The position numbers were made by a program, and so were the translations under genes. From positions 1-64,000 of the forward strand of contig NZ_JANFNY010000019.1 in NCBI RefSeq assembly GCF_024437745.1: a stretch of 64,000 bases of DNA. The letters are read 5' to 3'. The notes beneath the pieces were generated by a model. It was given only the letters and a program-made list of their open reading frames with translations, had not been told where the DNA came from and ran no database searches. The stretch is from Roseomonas sp. GC11 (GTDB taxonomy: Bacteria > Pseudomonadota > Alphaproteobacteria > Acetobacterales > Acetobacteraceae). Position 1 is the stretch's first letter. Every line of letters starts with the position of its first letter. Positions 62,380 to 64,000 of the stretch are shown here, one piece after another.

Positions 62380-63183
62380 GTGAATCAGGCGCTCAAGCTG
62401 CCGGGCAATCCGCTCAAGGAGAAACTCGCGCGTGGCGAGGTTGGGATTGCCATGATCGTCCGGCTGGTGCGCGGGATCGAAATCGCCGCGATCGCCCGCA
62501 CCGCCGGCTATGATGCCGTCTATATCGACATGGAGCACAATACGTTTTCCCTCGATGCGGCGAGCCAGATCTGCATGGCCTGCCTGCATGCCGGGATCAC
62601 GCCCCTGGTCCGCGTGCCGAATACCGGCCCCGAATGGGTGTCACGCGTGCTGGATGGCGGTGGCTTGGGCATTATCGCGCCGCATATCGAAACCGCCGAG
62701 GAAATCCGCCATGTCGTGAAGCTGGCCAAGCATGCGCCGTTCGGGGAGCGTTCCATCGGCGGCCCATCGCCGCTGTTCCACTTCCAGGGTGTGCCCGCGC
62801 CACAGGCCATGGCGGCAGCGAATGCGGCGACCATGGTTGTGGCGATGATCGAATCAGGAACGGCTGTGAATGCCGCAGATGCGATTGCGGCGGTCGATGG
62901 TGTCGACATGCTTCTTGTCGGAACCAATGATCTCTGCGCTTCCCTGGGATTTCCTGGCGAGCATGACCATCCCCAGGTGCGGGAGGCCTACCGCCACTGC
63001 ATCGCGGCGTGCCGCCGCCACGGGCGCACGCTGGGCATCGGTGGCCTTGGGACAAGGCCTGCGCTTGCCAGAGAACTTGTCGAGATGGGGGCCCGATATG
63101 TCTCGGTTGGCAACGATCTTGGATTCCTGCTTTCCGCGGCTTCAGCGCAGGCAAAGGCATGGGAGAGAGGAGGAAAATCGTAG
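62380..63183 (+). CDS. HpcH/HpaI-type class II aldolase
   Basis: 267 residues from a GTG start at 62380. Family blocks: AGYDAVYIDMEHNTFSLDAA, PLVRVPNTGPEWVSRVLDGG, GIIAPHIETAEEIRHVV, then AMIESGTAVNAADAIAAVDG and DMLLVGTNDL. Metal ligands are the Glu of MIES and Asp of the preceding loops. It cleaves 4-hydroxy-2-oxoacids to pyruvate and an aldehyde. The nearby aldehyde dehydrogenase could take up the aldehyde product. Chemistry is family-based; the substrate is not known. Confidence 0.9.
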   Translation: MNQALKLPGNPLKEKLARGEVGIAMIVRLVRGIEIAAIARTAGYDAVYIDMEHNTFSLDAASQICMACLHAGITPLVRVPNTGPEWVSRVLDGGGLGIIAPHIETAEEIRHVVKLAKHAPFGERSIGGPSPLFHFQGVPAPQAMAAANAATMVVAMIESGTAVNAADAIAAVDGVDMLLVGTNDLCASLGFPGEHDHPQVREAYRHCIAACRRHGRTLGIGGLGTRPALARELVEMGARYVSVGNDLGFLLSAASAQAKAWERGGKS

Positions 63184-63580
63184 CCTTCTCAAAGTTTTTT
63201 GGGGGATTGGATATTGCGAAAGATGCGATTCCGCGCGCGAGGGTAAGGACAACACCGCTGCCATGCTCTGCGAAAACACCTTGGCATGATCGCGTTGCGC
63301 CCGTGCGGCATCGCTCACCTGCGAGAACCAGCGGTGTAGGCATTCTTGCGCTTTTCTTTTCAGGCTCGATGAAAACGCTACACACCGGAGTCAGTCCGTG
63401 CCGCGCATGTGGGGCATGCCCATGCGGTGTCTGGCTGCGAACCGCAGCTTGGATCATCTGATGGCGCCCACTGGCTGTGCCGCGCCTCTGCGGTGAGAGC
63501 ATGCGGTTATCCGGAATGTGGCGTATTGCGCTCAATAGGAAAAATAATTCACGAGCTTATTTTTGTTTTTGGAGGGGTGA
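63184..63580. other. intergenic gap before ohr
   Basis: About 400 bases without a supportable gene, less GC-rich than the flanks. ATTG-CGCT-CAAT (63525-63536) is a small inverted repeat just upstream of an AT-rich stretch that probably holds the ohr promoter. It could be an operator for an OhrR-like MarR protein, none of which is encoded here. Confidence 0.4.
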
Positions 63581-64000
63581 ATGAATATTATTTATACAGC
63601 TTCAGCAACGGCGGTTGGCGGCCGGCATGGTTATGTCCGTTCCGAAGATGGTGTGCTGAACCTGCCCTTGGCGCACCCGAAGGAATTGGGCGGGCCAGGT
63701 GGAGCCGCCACCAATCCCGAGCAACTCTTCGCGGCTGGCTATGCGGCTTGCTTCGAGAACGCCGTCCTGAGGGTTGCCCGCGACAGGAAAGCCCCCATCC
63801 AGGAATCCTCTGTCACGGGGCGGGTCGGAATCGGCAGGGGGGATGATGGATTCTTCCGCCTGACCGTCGTCCTGGAGGTGTCCGTTCCTGGTCGTGATCC
63901 TGGTGAGATCGAGGAGATCGCGCATATCGCGCATACCGAGCGATGCCCCTATTCGCGCGCGACGCGTGGGAATATCGACGTGCAGATCAAGATTGTCTGA
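63581..64000 (+). CDS. ohr: organic hydroperoxide resistance protein (Ohr/OsmC family)
   Basis: 139 residues, complete, ending exactly at the window edge. The two catalytic cysteines are Cys57 (YAACFENAV) and Cys122 (RCPYSRAT), with the Ohr-type GGRHGYVRSEDG segment carrying the active-site Arg. It reduces organic and lipid hydroperoxides using lipoylated proteins. Binding site TTGGAGGGGTGA precedes the ATG. Single gene with its own promoter region. Confidence 0.93.
   Translation: MNIIYTASATAVGGRHGYVRSEDGVLNLPLAHPKELGGPGGAATNPEQLFAAGYAACFENAVLRVARDRKAPIQESSVTGRVGIGRGDDGFFRLTVVLEVSVPGRDPGEIEEIAHIAHTERCPYSRATRGNIDVQIKIV

Noticed and set aside
63409-63846. 145-residue frame overlapping the ohr gene
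   Set aside because: Different frame from a clear Ohr protein and with no recognisable content.

Overview
The window is high-GC DNA (roughly 70% by eye) with codon use, protein types and a wealth of solute-binding proteins typical of a Roseomonas-like member of the Acetobacteraceae (Alphaproteobacteria). This is an inference from gene content; there is no rRNA or other taxonomic marker. A plasmid-type maintenance block (ParA, an unknown partner protein, a RepA-like initiator, and an iteron/DnaA-box origin at about 17.4-21.8 kb) shows that the window is probably part of a plasmid or chromid, or carries a captured replicon.

Layout. 0-0.2 kb: cut end of an IS5-family element. 0.3-10.3 kb: small metabolic genes (YciI, cupins, 2-hydroxyacid dehydrogenase, aldo/keto reductase), an orphan metal/haem-type binding protein, and an orphan TRAP DctP directly followed by a chemoreceptor. 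10.4-17.4 kb: a leftward unit (class-III aminotransferase, peptide-type binding protein, amidase, GntR regulator) divergent from an NTF2-fused flavin monooxygenase. 17.4-21.8 kb: replicon. 21.8-31.3 kb: AraC/EamA pair, tctC-type (Bug) receptor, MFS transporter, an AT-rich island, a class II Fic protein and a SUV3-like RNA helicase. 31.8-51.7 kb: aromatic catabolism. 52-53.6 kb: a second peptide-type binding protein. 53.8-61.3 kb: a leftward polyol/glycerol-phosphate-like operon (DeoR regulator, two FAD dehydrogenase subunits, FGGY kinase) preceded by an aldehyde dehydrogenase and a Bug receptor. 61.5-64.0 kb: SDR, HpaI-type aldolase, Ohr peroxidase.

The central finding is a gene set matching the indole-3-acetic acid degradation (iac) cluster by family and by content: two acyl-CoA-dehydrogenase-like flavin monooxygenases (IacA type), amidase (IacH type), Rieske dioxygenase alpha/beta (IacC/D), SDR (IacE), reductase (IacF), flavin reductase (IacG) and a MarR regulator (IacR type). 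Beside it lie catB-catA-catC with a divergent LysR gene, so auxin carbon could run through catechol to the beta-ketoadipate route. A second intradiol dioxygenase and two Bug receptors are embedded in the iac-like unit.

Two other themes recur. Eleven extracytoplasmic binding proteins (seven Bug, one DctP, two peptide-type, one iron/haem-type) occur with no matching permease. A family of double-hairpin intergenic repeats sits mostly between convergent genes and probably acts as bidirectional terminators.
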